Assembly: GCF_036017065.1 (NCBI RefSeq)
Contig: NZ_JAYXHR010000002.1
Span: 496,001-560,000 of the forward strand
DNA length: 64,000 nucleotides
Reading direction: 5' to 3'
DNA from: Uliginosibacterium sp036017065
Lineage (GTDB): Bacteria > Pseudomonadota > Gammaproteobacteria > Burkholderiales > Rhodocyclaceae
A program made the translations under genes and the position numbers. Below the pieces are notes generated by a model. That model was given only the letters and a program-made list of their open reading frames with translations. It ran no database searches and was not told where the DNA came from. How positions within the stretch are numbered: position 1 is the stretch's first letter; every line of letters begins with the position of its first letter. Below are positions 50,821-59,156 of the stretch, piece after piece.

Positions 50821-52721
50821 GCCGCGCGCTCCGTGGCCTTCTGCGCGAGCTCGCGCTTCTTCAGGTGCACCAGCAGCAGCGAGATGGCCGCCGGCGTCAT
50901 GCCCTGGATGCGCGAAGCCTGGCCCAGCGTCTCGGGGCGCTGCGTGCTCAGCTTGGTCTGCAGCTCGCGCGACAGGCCGCTGATCACGGTGTAGTCGATG
51001 TCGTCCGGCAGGCGGGTGTTCTCTTGCGTGGACAGGCGCGCCACTTCGTCCTGCTGGCGGTCGATGTAGCCCTGGTACTTGGCGGAGATCTCGATCTGCT
51101 CGACGACTTGTGGATCGGTCTCGCGGCCTTCCGGCGCGGTCGACAGCGACATGAGCCCGTCATAGCCGATATTGGGGCGGCGCAGCAGGTCGAAGAAGCG
51201 GTATTCACGTTCCAGCGGCACGCCGAACAGGGCTTCGGCCTCGCCCGCCTGCAGCTTGTGCGGTACCGCCCAGGTGGCGCGCAGGCGGGCGCTCTCGCGC
51301 TCGATGGCCTCGCGCTTGCGGCTGAAGGCCTCCCAGCGCGCGTCGTCCACGATGCCGATGCGACGGCCGTGTTCGGTCAGGCGCAGGTCGGCGTTGTCTT
51401 CGCGCAGGCTCAGGCGATATTCGGCGCGTGAGGTGAACATGCGATAGGGCTCGGACACGCCGCGGGTGATGAGGTCGTCCACCAGCACGCCAAGGTAGCT
51501 CTCGCTGCGTGCCGGGCACCAGGCGTCCTTGCCCTGCACTTGCAGCGCGGCATTCACGCCGGCCAGCAGGCCCTGTGCGGCGGCCTCTTCGTAACCGGTG
51601 GTGCCATTGATCTGGCCGGCGAAGAACAGGCCGCCGATGCTCTTGGTTTCCAGCGAGGCTTTCAGATTGCGCGGATCGAAGTAGTCGTACTCGATGGCGT
51701 AGCCGGGACGCAGGATGTGGGCGTTCTCCATGCCGCGGATCGAACGCACGATCTGCAGCTGCACGTCGAAGGGCAGCGAGGTCGAAATGCCGTTCGGGTA
51801 GAACTCGTGCGTCGTCAGGCCTTCCGGTTCGAGGAAGACGTTGTGGCTGTCCTTGTCGGCGAAGCGGTGGATCTTGTCCTCGATCGACGGGCAGTAGCGT
51901 GGCCCCACGCCTTCGATGACGCCGGTGTACATCGGCGAGCGGTCGAGGTTGGCGCGGATGATCTCGTGCGTCTGCGCATTGGTGTGGGTGATCCAGCACG
52001 GCAGCTGGCGCGGATGTTGGCCACGCGAGCCGAGGAAGCTGAACACCGGCGCGGGGTCGTCGCCCGGCTGCTCTTCCATTACAGAGAAATCGATGCTCTT
52101 GCCGTCGATACGCGGTGGCGTGCCGGTCTTGAGGCGGCCGACCGGCAGCGACAGTTCGCGCAGGCGATGCGACAGCGTGATGGCCGGCGGATCACCGGCG
52201 CGGCCGGCGGAATAGTTCTGCAGGCCGACGTGGATCAGCCCGTTGAGGAAGGTGCCGGCGGTGAGCACCACGGCGGGCGCCTCGAAGCGCAGGCCGATCT
52301 GCGTCACCACGCCGGTGACGCGATCACCCTCCACCGTGATGTCATCGACCGCCTGCTGGAACAGCGTGAGGTTCGGCTGGTTCTCCAGGCGATGGCGGAT
52401 CGCCGCCTTGTACAGCACGCGGTCGGCCTGCGCGCGGGTGGCGCGCACCGCCGGGCCCTTGCTGGCGTTCAGCGTGCGGAACTGGATGCCACCTTCGTCG
52501 GTGGCGGCCGCCATCGCGCCGCCCAGCGCGTCCACTTCCTTCACCAGGTGACCCTTGCCGATACCGCCGATGGACGGGTTGCAGCTCATTTGCCCCAGCG
52601 TCTCGATGTTATGGCTGAGCAGCAACGTGCGCGCACCCGCGCGGGCACTGGCCAGCGCCGCCTCGGTGCCGGCATGGCCACCGCCGACGACGATCACGTC
52701 GAATTTTTCCGGGTACAGCAT
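50817..52721 (-). CDS. mnmG: tRNA uridine-5-carboxymethylaminomethyl modification enzyme
   Basis: This is 634-residue MnmG (GidA), an FAD protein that with MnmE modifies U34 of certain tRNAs. The FAD fold 'FDVIVVGGGHAGTEAALASA' opens the protein. Also present are 'LSHNIETLGQMSCNPSIGGI', 'LKTGTPPRIDGKSIDFS', 'RPGYAIEYDYFDP' and 'INGTTGYEEAAAQGL'. The length is normal for the family. The ATG at 52721 matches the family start, although the frame remains open upstream. It forms an operon with rsmG. The par genes that often follow are absent. Confidence 0.97.
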   Translation of the reverse strand: MLYPEKFDVIVVGGGHAGTEAALASARAGARTLLLSHNIETLGQMSCNPSIGGIGKGHLVKEVDALGGAMAAATDEGGIQFRTLNASKGPAVRATRAQADRVLYKAAIRHRLENQPNLTLFQQAVDDITVEGDRVTGVVTQIGLRFEAPAVVLTAGTFLNGLIHVGLQNYSAGRAGDPPAITLSHRLRELSLPVGRLKTGTPPRIDGKSIDFSVMEEQPGDDPAPVFSFLGSRGQHPRQLPCWITHTNAQTHEIIRANLDRSPMYTGVIEGVGPRYCPSIEDKIHRFADKDSHNVFLEPEGLTTHEFYPNGISTSLPFDVQLQIVRSIRGMENAHILRPGYAIEYDYFDPRNLKASLETKSIGGLFFAGQINGTTGYEEAAAQGLLAGVNAALQVQGKDAWCPARSESYLGVLVDDLITRGVSEPYRMFTSRAEYRLSLREDNADLRLTEHGRRIGIVDDARWEAFSRKREAIERESARLRATWAVPHKLQAGEAEALFGVPLEREYRFFDLLRRPNIGYDGLMSLSTAPEGRETDPQVVEQIEISAKYQGYIDRQQDEVARLSTQENTRLPDDIDYTVISGLSRELQTKLSTQRPETLGQASRIQGMTPAAISLLLVHLKKRELAQKATERAA

Positions 52722-52846
52722 GGTGTGCTCCTTCGGAGCGGTATTTCGGGAAGGGCGCAATGATACGCGCCTGACTCCATAAATCCTAGTCGAAACAAGT
52801 GTTTGCGACACCCTTTCCAATGAGTAAGCCAGATGGCCCAAATGAA

Positions 52847-52870
52847 AACGGGGCGCCGCAGCGCCCCGTT
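52847..52870 (-). terminator. terminator of the PEP-CTERM protein gene
   Basis: A 10-bp stem AACGGGGCGC / GCGCCCCGTT with loop CGCA; on the minus strand TTTTCATT follows. It lies 20 bp after the stop at 52891. Confidence 0.88.
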
Positions 52871-52890
52871 CATTGTCCCGAAAGGGTCTG

Positions 52891-53721
52891 TCAGGCGGAC
52901 TTACGGGCGCGAGCGCCAATGCCTGCCAGCAAGCCGATGCCCAGCAGCGCCAGTGCGCCGGGTTCCGGCACCTGGCTCACCGGGTTGAGGTTCGGGTCGA
53001 ACCAGATGTGGTGGTTGTCGAGCACAGGGAAAAGGCCGGCAGTGTTAGAGCCTTCCAGAACCTTGGCGTTACCCTGACCATCACCGAAGCCTACTGCCGC
53101 CGTGGTGCTGGTAGCGGTTCTTTCCCAACCCATGTCCTTATAGAAGAAACCGATGGAGCCTTCACCGACCGGCACGCCATAGTCTTCGCCACGCAGCACG
53201 AGTTGGAAGCTGTTGGTGGGGGCGCCTTGCAGGTTGTAATAGCCGACGTTGTCCCAGGTCACGATGATCTGGTTGGCAACGTCAGTGCGAACATGCACCA
53301 CACCGCTCGCAGTGTTGCGGGTATCGACATCACCAAAGAACGGCGAGATGAGCGGTGCATTTGCACCCGTCGGACCGGTCGGCACATAGGCGGAAATACC
53401 GTTGCCGAAGCTGACGTTGCCGTTGGTGTTGATGTAGAGGCTGCTGTAGGTGTTGCCGAAGAAATTGACGTTGAAGCCCAGGTTCACGAACCTGAAGCCA
53501 TCGTCGTTGCGGCCATCGGCTTGACCGACGTTGGCGGCGTTACCGCCACCGGTCGTGACGACGACATTACCGATGCCACCCCCGATGAGATCGGTGTAGT
53601 AGTAGTCGGAAGCAACCAGGGCAGATTGCGGTACGGTGGTGACGGCAGCCTGTGCGGCGCCGATCGCTACCACGGCGACCAGCGCGGTGGCAAGACGGCT
53701 CAGAGTGAGACCCAGTTTCAT
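52891..53721 (-). CDS. PEP-CTERM exported protein with nidogen-like domain
   Basis: This 276-residue protein has a signal peptide (MKLGLTLSRLATALVAVVAI, then GAAQA). The mature part contains a nidogen-like (NIDO) region: 'DDGFRFVNLGFNVNFFGNTY', 'LYINTNGNVSFG', 'PLISPFFGDVDTRN' and 'NQIIVTWDNVGYY'. The C-terminus is a PEP-CTERM sorting signal: V-P-E-P, the helix 'GALALLGIGLLAGIGA' and a basic tail 'RARKSA'. Such proteins are processed by exosortase and released or linked to exopolysaccharide. No exosortase gene is in the window. I prefer the ATG at 53721 over 53727. A sigma-54-type promoter lies upstream. Confidence 0.92.
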   Translation of the reverse strand: MKLGLTLSRLATALVAVVAIGAAQAAVTTVPQSALVASDYYYTDLIGGGIGNVVVTTGGGNAANVGQADGRNDDGFRFVNLGFNVNFFGNTYSSLYINTNGNVSFGNGISAYVPTGPTGANAPLISPFFGDVDTRNTASGVVHVRTDVANQIIVTWDNVGYYNLQGAPTNSFQLVLRGEDYGVPVGEGSIGFFYKDMGWERTATSTTAAVGFGDGQGNAKVLEGSNTAGLFPVLDNHHIWFDPNLNPVSQVPEPGALALLGIGLLAGIGARARKSA

Positions 53722-53796
53722 ATGCATCCCTTATCGATGAGAATTGTTCGTCTCCCGGCCTGACCGGTCCGGCCAGCTGAAGAGGGCCTCAATGAA

Positions 53797-53812
53797 AGCA
53801 ATTAATTTGCCA
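53797..53812 (-). promoter_or_regulatory. sigma-54-type promoter of the PEP-CTERM gene
   Basis: Read on the minus strand, TGGCAA-ATTAA-TTGCT fits the -24/-12 consensus TGGCAC-N5-TTGCW with one mismatch. It is 76-91 bp upstream of the start codon. PEP-CTERM genes in Zoogloea and relatives are controlled by RpoN with the PrsK/PrsR two-component system. Confidence 0.75.
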
Positions 53813-53821
53813 GGCGCTGAA

Positions 53822-53836
53822 AGCATTGAAAATGCT
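53822..53836. promoter_or_regulatory. dyad next to the sigma-54 promoter
   Basis: AGCATT-GAA-AATGCT is a perfect 6-bp inverted repeat with a 3-bp spacer, 10 bp upstream of the -24 element. It is too close for a typical enhancer site, so it may be a repressor or auxiliary operator. Confidence 0.4.
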
Positions 53837-54010
53837 GGGGCCATGGTGGCTGAGATCAGGGCTCGTAAATTCCATCGACATCGCCAAGCAGGGATGTGTG
53901 GCTAAGCGTGTCCACGTCAGCTGCAGGAAGGGGCGACAAACGTGCCGAACCGGCGGTCGAATGGCTGGCTGATGCACATGACCTTGCCGCCGATGAACTT
54001 GAAAGAACGC

Positions 54011-54436
54011 ATGAAACCTGCCGCCCGTGAACAAAGCGACGGTGTCTTTCCAGCGAATTCCCTGCGGGCGATCTGGCGCTGGTTGCTCCTCGCATTCGCG
54101 GTGTGCTGCCTTTTGCTGGGCATCGTCGGAGTCTTCGTGCCCGGGCTGCCGACCACAGTCTTCATCCTGATGTCCGCCTGGGCCGCGTCCCGCAGCTCGC
54201 CACGCTTCCTGGCGTGGCTGGAAGCGCACCGCCTGTTCGGTCCCAGCTTGCGCAACTGGCGTGCGGGACGCTACGTCAGCCGGCGCGCCAAGATCAGCGC
54301 AGCGCTGACCATGGCGCTCAGTTCGGCACTGCTTTTCTGGATGCAGCCCCACCCCTGGCTGGCCGAAGGCGTCACCGTGTTCATGGCGTCGGTGCTGGTG
54401 TGGCTATGGCTTCGGCCGGAGCCGCCTGCGGACTAA
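54011..54436 (+). CDS. DUF454/YbaN-family inner-membrane protein
   Basis: This membrane protein has 141 residues from the ATG at 54011; in-frame starts at 53942 (GTG) and 53993 (ATG) are also possible. The DUF454 core is 'LLLGIVGVFVPGLPTTVFIL', 'MSAWAASRSSPRFLAWLEAH', 'FGPSLRNWRAGRYVSRRAK' and two C-terminal helices. Function is unknown. It is divergent from the PEP-CTERM gene and convergent with ruvC (26-bp gap). Confidence 0.85.
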   Translation: MKPAAREQSDGVFPANSLRAIWRWLLLAFAVCCLLLGIVGVFVPGLPTTVFILMSAWAASRSSPRFLAWLEAHRLFGPSLRNWRAGRYVSRRAKISAALTMALSSALLFWMQPHPWLAEGVTVFMASVLVWLWLRPEPPAD

Positions 54437-54462
54437 GCGGCCGGAAGCCGTCGCGTGGAAGT

Positions 54463-54999
54463 TCAGCGCATCATCCGCCCGCCGCGGCGTCGGCGCAGAT
54501 CGGCGAGTTCGCCGTGCGCCGCTTTCAGCGAGCTGGCGTTGGCGTGGCAGATCGCGCAGGCCAGCGCATCGGCCGCGTCGGCCTGCGGGTCGCCGGGCAA
54601 GTCGAGCAGGCGGCGCACCATGTGCTGCACCTGTTCCTTGTTGGCCTTGCCGTAGCCGACCACGGCCTGCTTCACCTGCAACGCGGTGTACTCGGACACC
54701 GGCAGGGCGCGGCTGACCAGGCCGCAGATCGCGGCACCGCGTGCCTGGCCCAGCAGCAGCGTGGATTGGGGATTGACGTTGACGAAGACGATCTCGACCG
54801 CGGCCTCCTGCGGCGAATAGGTGTCGACAACCTGCTGCACACCCTCCAGCAGTACCCGCAGGCGTTCCGGCAGGCTGCCATCCTGCGGGCTGCGGATGCA
54901 GCCGCTGGCGACATAGCGCAACTGCGTTCCGATGCGCTCGATGACGCCGAAGCCGGTGACGCGCAGGCCGGGGTCGATGCCGAGGATGCGGGTGTTCAT
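54463..54999 (-). CDS. ruvC: crossover junction endodeoxyribonuclease
   Basis: This is 178-residue RuvC, the Holliday-junction resolvase. The active-site acids are visible: Asp8/9 region in 'MNTRILGIDPGLRVTGFGVI', Glu in 'EAAVEIVFVNVNPQSTLLLG', and the late Asp pair in 'GDPQADAADALACAICHAN'. The length is normal. ruvA and ruvB are not next to it. A GNAT gene lies 27 bp upstream on the same strand. Confidence 0.97.
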   Translation of the reverse strand: MNTRILGIDPGLRVTGFGVIERIGTQLRYVASGCIRSPQDGSLPERLRVLLEGVQQVVDTYSPQEAAVEIVFVNVNPQSTLLLGQARGAAICGLVSRALPVSEYTALQVKQAVVGYGKANKEQVQHMVRRLLDLPGDPQADAADALACAICHANASSLKAAHGELADLRRRRGGRMMR

Positions 55000-55026
55000 C
55001 GGAGCCTTGCCGCTACAGCCATCCGC

Positions 55027-55578
55027 TCACGGGAGCGTGCGTACATAGCGCAACTCGCGCAGGGGGCGGCCGCACAGGGTGTCGTCCATCCGCTCGATGC
55101 CATCCGGTGTGAAGCCGCTTGCGGCATATAGCGCCCGGGCCGCGGCATTGTCTGCCAGCACCCACACGCTCAGGGTGCGGCAACCGCGCTGGCGGGCCTC
55201 GTGGATAATCTGTTCGCACAATGCGCGCCCCAGGCCCTGGCGCCAGAATGCGGGCGCCACGTTGAGCACATGCAACTGGCCCGTGGGTCCCACCGTGGGT
55301 GCCGGGTCGCGGCTGGGGCCGCAGGCTGCGAAGCCGGCGATCCGGCCATCACACTCCACGACGTAGATCGAGCGTCCCGAGCTGCGGCGCAGGCGCTCAT
55401 GCCAGGACGCGGCGGACTGCTCCACGGAGAAGCGCGCGATTAAGTCGGCCGGCATGATGTCGCGGTAGGCCGTCTGCGCGGCAGCGACGTGCACCTCCGC
55501 GATGCCGTGGGCATCGGTCACGACGGCGTTGCGGACTTGTGCTGCAACCTGCGTGATGCTCAGAAGACGGGTGTTCAT
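55027..55578 (-). CDS. GNAT-family N-acetyltransferase
   Basis: This is a 183-residue acetyltransferase. The acetyl-CoA loop is in 'LHVLNVAPAFWRQGLGRALC' (R/Q-x-x-G-x-G/A pattern), followed by 'IHEARQRGCRTLSVWVLADN' and 'ARALYAASGFTPDG'. The N-terminal part 'DIMPADLIARFSVEQSAASW' is typical of GNATs resembling phosphinothricin or small-molecule acetyltransferases. Substrate unknown. It lies between the tautomerase-like gene and ruvC. Confidence 0.9.
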   Translation of the reverse strand: MNTRLLSITQVAAQVRNAVVTDAHGIAEVHVAAAQTAYRDIMPADLIARFSVEQSAASWHERLRRSSGRSIYVVECDGRIAGFAACGPSRDPAPTVGPTGQLHVLNVAPAFWRQGLGRALCEQIIHEARQRGCRTLSVWVLADNAAARALYAASGFTPDGIERMDDTLCGRPLRELRYVRTLP

Positions 55579-55653
55579 GGGTCAGTTCGGCAGGCGTCAG
55601 TGAGGCCACTCAGGCAGGGATCGTGGGGAGTACGTAGTGATGCGCGGGGCGCG

Positions 55654-56040
55654 TCAGACGTCAACCTTGAAGCCAAGCTCCAGGTCGCAGGCCGCCTTGC
55701 CGCCGAGTCCCCAATTTTCCTGCGGCTGCTCGTTCAGCACGACGAAGACGTCATTGCGCGCGATGCCCAGCGCGCCGAGCTCGTCGACCAGCAGCGCGTA
55801 GAGCTGGCGCTTGGCGTCCAGCGAACGGCCGGAGAACAGGGTGATCTCGATGACGGTGAAATCTGCGCTGCGATCAGCGGGCACCGCGAAGTGCTCCGGC
55901 CGATGCGTGACGTAGCGGATCTGCCGATCGCCTTCGGGCAGCTTCAGCGCGACGCGCTGGGCACGCTCGACGGCAGCGATGATGGCCTGCACTTCCTCGG
56001 CGGGGCGTTCGCGGCGGGTTTCGATGCGGGTCAGCGGCAT
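55654..56040 (-). CDS. tautomerase-superfamily protein
   Basis: This is a 128-residue protein. After removal of Met the N-terminal residue is Pro (MPLTRIETRR), the catalytic base of 4-oxalocrotonate tautomerase-like enzymes, with Arg residues close behind. The rest ('DRQIRYVTHRPEHFAVPADR', 'FTVIEITLFSGRSLDAKRQL', 'NDVFVVLNEQPQENWGLGGK') fits the longer tautomerases of the family. Substrate unknown. The ATG lies 2 bp after the pyrF stop, so it is translated with pyrF. Confidence 0.85.
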   Translation of the reverse strand: MPLTRIETRRERPAEEVQAIIAAVERAQRVALKLPEGDRQIRYVTHRPEHFAVPADRSADFTVIEITLFSGRSLDAKRQLYALLVDELGALGIARNDVFVVLNEQPQENWGLGGKAACDLELGFKVDV

Positions 56041-56042
56041 GT

Positions 56043-56864
56043 TCAGATTCCGCGGAACTGGTTGATCTCGTCGCGCGTAGCCAGCGCGACGGCGCGTGCG
56101 GCGGCGGCGAAGTGCTCGTCCTTGCCGGCGTAGAGGATGGCGCGCGAGGAGTTGATCATCAGGCCGGTGCCGTTGGGCGTGCGGCCGGCGGTCACGGTGG
56201 CCTGCACGTCGCCGCCCTGGGCGCCGACGCCGGGCACCAGCAGCGGCATGTCGCCGACGATGGCGCGCACCACGCCGAGTTCCTGCGGGAAGGTGGCGCC
56301 GACGACGAGGCCGCACTGGCCGTTGCGGTTCCACTTCTCGGCGACCAGCCGCGCGACGTGTTCGAAGAGCTTCACGCCGCCGCCGATGTCGAGGTTCTGC
56401 AGGTCCGAGCCGCCGGGGTTGGAGGTGCGGCACAGCACGATGAGGCTGCGGTCGCTCCACTCCAGGTAGGGCTCGATGGAGTCGAAGCCCATGTAGGGAT
56501 TGACGGTCAGCGCGTCGGCGCCGAAACGGTCGAAAGCCTCGACCGCGTACTGGCTGGCAGTGGCGCCGATATCGCCGCGCTTGGCGTCGAGGATCACCGG
56601 GATGCCCGGGTGGCGCTGGTGGATGTAGGCGATCAGCGCTTGCAACTGCTCTTCCGCCTCAGCAGCGGCGAAATAGGCGATCTGCGGCTTGAAGGCGCAG
56701 GCGAGGTCGGCGGTGGCATCGACGATCTCGCAGCAGAAGCGGTAGATGGCGTCCGGCTGGCTGGCGAGGTGCGCCGGCAACTTCTTGACGTCGGGGTCGA
56801 GGCCGACGCAGAGCAGCGAGTCGTTGCGTTGCCAGGCGGCACGGAGGGATTCGATGAAGGTCAT
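56043..56864 (-). CDS. pyrF: orotidine 5'-phosphate decarboxylase (type 2)
   Basis: This is 273-residue OMP decarboxylase, the last step of UMP synthesis. 'SLLCVGLDPDVKKLPAHL', 'CAFKPQIAYFAA' and the catalytic 'VILDAKRGDIGATASQYA' (D-x-K-x-x-D) are clear, and 'NPYMGFDSIEPYL' marks the longer type 2 form. The length agrees. The downstream tautomerase-like gene follows by 2 bp. Confidence 0.96.
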   Translation of the reverse strand: MTFIESLRAAWQRNDSLLCVGLDPDVKKLPAHLASQPDAIYRFCCEIVDATADLACAFKPQIAYFAAAEAEEQLQALIAYIHQRHPGIPVILDAKRGDIGATASQYAVEAFDRFGADALTVNPYMGFDSIEPYLEWSDRSLIVLCRTSNPGGSDLQNLDIGGGVKLFEHVARLVAEKWNRNGQCGLVVGATFPQELGVVRAIVGDMPLLVPGVGAQGGDVQATVTAGRTPNGTGLMINSSRAILYAGKDEHFAAAARAVALATRDEINQFRGI

Positions 56865-57052
56865 GGCGGGGGAAACAGGGGAACTGCAAACCCCGGCAGT
56901 TTACCGCGCGGCCATGAAAAAGCCCGGCCTTGGTCGCGCTGCTCAGCCCACGAGGCAGGGTCGGGGGATTCACTTCCACCAAGGCGCGGGGAATGCGTGG
57001 TTGGCGCAGCGGCCCGTGCCAGGCGTTTCCGTGAAGCGAAGCCCCGGAACGC

Positions 57053-57100
57053 AAAACGCCGACGGAAGCCCGTCCTCTGGACGAGCCCCATCGGCGTTTT
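57053..57100 (-). terminator. long hairpin terminator of the pectate lyase gene
   Basis: AAAACGCCGA (57053-57062) pairs with TCGGCGTTTT (57091-57100). A nested GTCC / GGAC pair in the loop extends the structure. It lies 34 bp after the lyase stop and reads into T's on the minus strand. Confidence 0.85.
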
Positions 57101-57133
57101 CGTGGCCGCTACGCGGCCGCGTGCGGGACCGAC

Positions 57134-58876
57134 TTACAGCTTGCCGGCGCCTGCGTTGGTAGTGGTGTAGGCCTTCACGGCGGCCTTGTCACGCACGGTG
57201 TAGCTGTAGCTGGCGGAGGGCTTCCAGAACACCGTCGGGCTGGTCGGGTCCAGCCTGGTCAGCGGGGCATTGCTGCCGACCTTGGCGACCGCCGCGGCGT
57301 AGACATCCACCACGGCGCCGTTGAGTACGGTGTCCGCTTCGTAGAAGTAGGTGCCGCAATCGGCTGCGGAGAAACCGGCTGCGGTGCACTTGTCGCGGTT
57401 GGATGTGGAAGAGCTGTAGCCGATCAGCTTGGCCGCCGTGGGGCTGGTGCCCGGCGCCACTTCGAAGACGTTGCTTTCCGCATAGATCTTGGCGGAAGTA
57501 CCCAGCGTCCAGGCCTCGCCCAACTGGTACTTGGCCGACGCATTCCAGTCGACGTTGTAGTAGTTGTTGTAGACGTGCACCCGGCCGAAACGCACACGCG
57601 GCATGCGCTGGATGGTGTTCTCCCAGTAGTTGCCGTGGAAGGTCACGTCGATCTTGCCGGGGCCGTAGCTGGTCAGCGCGCTGGCCGTGTCCGAGCCGCC
57701 GAGCAGGTTCGTCTTGTCATGCTCCTTGAAGACATTGTTGGAGATGGTGACCTTCGTGCCCCCCATGGTCACGTCCACGGCGCCGTCATGGTGCTGCACC
57801 TTCTGGGTCTTCTCGTTGTACGGCGTGGCGAACGGTACCGGGAAGGTATCGTCGGTGCGCGCGCCGTCGCTGAAGGTGTTGTGGTCGATCCACACGTTTT
57901 CGGCGTTCTCCACCGAGATCAGGTCGTACTCGGAGTTCCAGCGGCCGCCCTTGACGCTGGGACAGCCGTTCGGATTCACGGTGGCGTTTACGTAAGTCTT
58001 GCTGCAGTTGCCCGTGCCCCACTGACTGCTGGTGACACTGTACGAATCCTTCGAGTCCCATCCCGGGAACATGTCATATGAATCCTCGAAGGTAATGTTG
58101 CGGATGACGACATTGGTCGCCTTGTAGTTGTTGGCCGTGTCCGCCGTCGCGGCGTCCAGCGTGCGCAACTGACCGATGCGCAGGTTGCCGTTCTTGATCA
58201 GCGCCGTGGCGCCCTTGCCGATGATCGAGGTGTTGGAGCCCACGCGCAGCACGACACGTTCGGCCTGCTTGCTCTGGAAGCACACACGCGCATCTTCGAG
58301 CACACCGCTGACCGCCGGCGGCTTGTTGTCCGATTCGACTGACTGGTCGTTCCACACGTTAGGGTCGTATGCGGCGGTATAGGCCGCAAAGTACGCCGCA
58401 TGCGTGGTGTGGGCCGTGTAGTTGCACATCGCCATGTAGTTCTCTTCGGTCAGCGGCGTGTTGGCGTTGTTGACGTTGAGATCGATGGTGCCCTGCACGT
58501 AGATGATCTTGCGGCTGTTGTCGGGCGCAACAAGGCTGCCGTCTGCGTTGGTGGTCTTGTCGCCGCCGTACAGGGCCTGTACGAGTTGCAGGCGGTTGGT
58601 CACGGTGAAGATCTTCGCGGGGGTCGCGCCGCAACCGCCTTCGACGGTTGCACCCACGGCGGCCCAGCCATCCGCACCCAGCGAGCTGGGGCTGGAGTCG
58701 GTGGAGGCGGTGCAGCTCAACACGGCGCCGCCCGAAGAGGAGGACGAACTCGAAGACGAGCTGGACGAAGAGCTCGATGGCGGAGCGTTCGGGGTCGAGG
58801 TATCCGACCCGCCGCATGCGGCGAGTACGAGGGTGGCGATGATGCCCAGAGTCCAGGGCTGGCTTGCGCGAAACAT
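57134..58876 (-). CDS. pectate lyase (PL1-type) lipoprotein
   Basis: This 580-residue protein has lipobox 'LVLAACGGS' (Cys ~21), so it is membrane-anchored, followed by a Ser tract of about 15 residues as a flexible linker. The right-handed beta-helix carries the PL1 sites: 'VWIDHNTFSDG', 'HDGAVDVTMGGTKVTISNNV' and the catalytic Arg region 'NTIQRMPRVRFGRVHVYNNY'. It cleaves polygalacturonate by beta-elimination with Ca2+. GGAGGAAGACAAAA precedes the ATG. It stands alone between terminators, and no pectin uptake or catabolic genes are near, so acquisition by transfer is possible. Insertions such as 'TTHAAYFAAYTAAYDPN' are unusual. Confidence 0.9.
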   Translation of the reverse strand: MFRASQPWTLGIIATLVLAACGGSDTSTPNAPPSSSSSSSSSSSSSSSGGAVLSCTASTDSSPSSLGADGWAAVGATVEGGCGATPAKIFTVTNRLQLVQALYGGDKTTNADGSLVAPDNSRKIIYVQGTIDLNVNNANTPLTEENYMAMCNYTAHTTHAAYFAAYTAAYDPNVWNDQSVESDNKPPAVSGVLEDARVCFQSKQAERVVLRVGSNTSIIGKGATALIKNGNLRIGQLRTLDAATADTANNYKATNVVIRNITFEDSYDMFPGWDSKDSYSVTSSQWGTGNCSKTYVNATVNPNGCPSVKGGRWNSEYDLISVENAENVWIDHNTFSDGARTDDTFPVPFATPYNEKTQKVQHHDGAVDVTMGGTKVTISNNVFKEHDKTNLLGGSDTASALTSYGPGKIDVTFHGNYWENTIQRMPRVRFGRVHVYNNYYNVDWNASAKYQLGEAWTLGTSAKIYAESNVFEVAPGTSPTAAKLIGYSSSTSNRDKCTAAGFSAADCGTYFYEADTVLNGAVVDVYAAAVAKVGSNAPLTRLDPTSPTVFWKPSASYSYTVRDKAAVKAYTTTNAGAGKL

Positions 58877-59105
58877 TTTTGTCTTCCTCCGGAATTGCGG
58901 TGTTGTTCTGGCGACCGCTGCCGGAGGAGTGCTGCGCGTCCCCGGCATTGGGGCCGGGGATGGAGGCTAAAGGCCAAACAGTGTCGGGAAACTGGCCTGC
59001 GCAAATATATTGTTTGCCGTACCAACTAAATCACAGACCTCCTCCTGAGCCAGGGTTTTCCCGGATTGGTATCCGGCAACGCCTGGCGGGAGGGGCCTTT
59101 GAAAA

Positions 59106-59139
59106 GAAAAAAGCCGCGTATCGCAACGCGGCTTTTTTC
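59106..59139 (-). terminator. terminator of the lip operon
   Basis: GAAAAAAGCCGCG pairs with CGCGGCTTTTTTC around an 8-nt loop (TATCGCAA). On the minus strand the T run follows at once. It is 18 bp after the lipA stop and is nearly symmetric. Confidence 0.92.
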
Positions 59140-59156
59140 TTGTCTGCGGAGGGGCG

